Assembly: GCA_964429075.1 (NCBI GenBank)
Contig: CAYSBA010000055.1
Location: forward strand, 1-7,401
Length of the DNA stretch: 7,401 nucleotides
Reading direction: 5' to 3'
DNA from: CAYSBA01 sp964429075 [NCBI: uncultured bacterium]
GTDB lineage: Bacteria; CAYSBA01
Numbering within the stretch: position 1 is the first letter of the stretch; every line of letters starts with the position of its first letter. Made by a program: the position numbers and the translations under genes. The notes under the pieces are model-generated. The model had not been told where the DNA came from. It ran no database searches and saw only the letters and a list, made by a program, of their open reading frames with translations. This document shows, in pieces, positions 6,313 through 7,401 of the stretch.

Positions 6313-7401
6313 TCAATGCCTTATTAAAACTGGCATCCTATCTGTCCATATCATCCTATATAGATACCCACTGTTAAAAACATAAAATAATCCATATTCA
6401 TTAATTAGGGCAGAGGATGTAAAGGCCCTATCAGGATAGGCAACCCCACTAATAGGATTCAAAACAAAGATGGTTTTACCAAGCGCAAGATCGATCACAA
6501 AGATTGGTCCAGCAAAATTTGAAACTACACACCTTGTACCATATACACTTACATCATCTGGCAATTTTAAGCCCACTGCAGGTATGCTTTTTATGACAAC
6601 ACCAGAAGGATCTAAGATTGTAATGCCATCACGAACAGGGATTAAAATTTTGTAATTATAACCTGCTGGCTTACCCAATTTGATCTGAAATTTTCTGCTC
6701 CAGTTGATCCTGAGATCGTAGCTTATAGATGTGATCTTTTGATCATCGCACACAGCTACAAGCTGTGAAATTTCTTTTATCTCTGTTAGCCAGATCAACT
6801 GTGAGTTACAGATTTTAATATAATCTTTGACATCTCCATTTTTAGGATTAATTAACACAAGATTACCGTCCCGCCTTGGATAAAAAAGGAAATCTCCAGC
6901 AGCGATTGGAGCAGGGTCTGGGATGACTGGTTGATAATCTATTGCAGGGCCATCTAAGTTCCATATTTCCTTTAAGTCTTTTTGATTTATTGCGATCATA
7001 CCACCATTTATAGTACCAAAGATCAAAAGATCTTTGTATCTGACTATATCGGTAAGGGCAGTTGTGTCGAGTTCGGCAGTGTTGAGTATCTTTCCAGTTG
7101 TAATATCTAACTTTAACAGTCTGCCGTCTGCACACAATAAAAAGATATTTTTATCCATGATAAATGGCCTGGCATAGCAGAAAATTCCAAGATCTCTTTT
7201 CCACAGTATTGTGCCATCGGTCTTTTTAACTAGGGAGATTGTATCGGCTGCAGTTACAATAAGACCGTATCTGGAATCTGTAATCTTTGGCAAAGATAAT
7301 TTCTGGTAGCCCTTTGAGTTAGGATTAAAGACTTTCGTTTCCCAGAGGGTCCTGTAAGATTTTTTCCAGCTTCTTTTTAAAGAATCAGTAAAGGCACTTT
7401 C
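6313..7401 (-). CDS. BamB/PQQ-like beta-propeller protein (5' end outside window)
   Basis: The visible 363 codons stay open to the right edge. A TTG at 7293 could be read as a start, but about 36 further in-frame codons upstream (including KRSWKKSYRTLWETKVF) continue the same protein without a stop or an ATG/GTG, so the gene is truncated by the window. The sequence has repeated PQQ/WD40-like propeller blades: DTISLVKKTDGTILWKRDLG, LLCADGRLLKLDITTGKIL, LIFGTINGGMIAINQKDL, FYPRRDGNLVLINPKNGDV, and later IFVIDLALGKTIF. Each blade has the hallmark strand, Gly/Asp turn and A/L-x-D/N-x-x-x-G pattern. BamB is an outer-membrane lipoprotein of the BAM complex, and other relatives are periplasmic scaffolds or PQQ enzymes. 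No PQQ-enzyme active-site residues are apparent. The missing N-terminus would show whether it is a lipoprotein. It is the first visible gene of the minus-strand operon. Confidence 0.82.
   Translation of the reverse strand, partial: ESAFTDSLKRSWKKSYRTLWETKVFNPNSKGYQKLSLPKITDSRYGLIVTAADTISLVKKTDGTILWKRDLGIFCYARPFIMDKNIFLLCADGRLLKLDITTGKILNTAELDTTALTDIVRYKDLLIFGTINGGMIAINQKDLKEIWNLDGPAIDYQPVIPDPAPIAAGDFLFYPRRDGNLVLINPKNGDVKDYIKICNSQLIWLTEIKEISQLVAVCDDQKITSISYDLRINWSRKFQIKLGKPAGYNYKILIPVRDGITILDPSGVVIKSIPAVGLKLPDDVSVYGTRCVVSNFAGPIFVIDLALGKTIFVLNPISGVAYPDRAFTSSALINEYGLFYVFNSGYLYRMIWTDRMPVLIRH

Noticed and set aside
6288-6316. Possible minus-strand promoter TTGAAA-17-TATATC before the 200-residue gene
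   Set aside because: The -10 matches only 4/6, and the predicted start would leave about 3 nt of leader. The gene is better explained by read-through from the BamB-like gene.
6863-7135. Alternate minus-strand frame of 90 codons
   Set aside because: It overlaps the beta-propeller gene in another frame, and its Cys/Arg/Trp-rich composition is that of an out-of-frame read.

Overview
The window is a gene-dense, moderately AT-rich stretch of bacterial chromosome with no RNA genes, mobile elements or CRISPR arrays. Lipoprotein, BamB-like, TlpA-like and REC-GAF-HD-GYP genes suggest a Gram-negative, double-membraned anaerobe-type lineage such as Desulfobacterota or Nitrospirota. That placement is inferred from gene content only. 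No intergenic gap exceeds 75 bp, so almost everything is coding.

Left part (plus strand, 1-2572). The 3' part of a small tandem-CBS protein runs in from the left edge. A 72-bp gap with a plausible promoter (perfect TATAAT) and a strong AGGAGG ribosome binding site follows. Then come a putative outer-membrane or periplasmic lipoprotein (LpoB/FlgT-like, function unknown) and, 3 bp after its stop, a diadenylate cyclase. The cyclase has the two-domain layout of archaeal DacZ and would make c-di-AMP. CBS modules are known receptors of adenine nucleotides, c-di-AMP included, so the CBS protein is a possible receptor for the cyclase product.

Middle (minus strand, 4566-2565). A near-consensus sigma-70 promoter (TTGACA, 17 bp, TATAAA) drives a REC-GAF-HD-GYP response regulator, predicted to be a c-di-GMP phosphodiesterase. 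A small S26-type signal-peptidase-like protein overlaps it by 23 bp. This pair converges on the cyclase with an 8-bp tail-to-tail overlap, so c-di-AMP synthesis and c-di-GMP breakdown are adjacent but divergently controlled.

Right part (minus strand, 7401-4572). A compact operon enters from the right edge. It holds a BamB/PQQ-like beta-propeller whose reading frame stays open to the window end (5' end missing), an unrecognised acidic 200-residue protein, a nicotinamidase-like cysteine hydrolase and a membrane-anchored TlpA/ResA-type thioredoxin-like protein. The last three junctions are a 34-bp gap, a 26-bp overlap and a 4-bp TTGA overlap, so co-transcription and translational coupling are likely.
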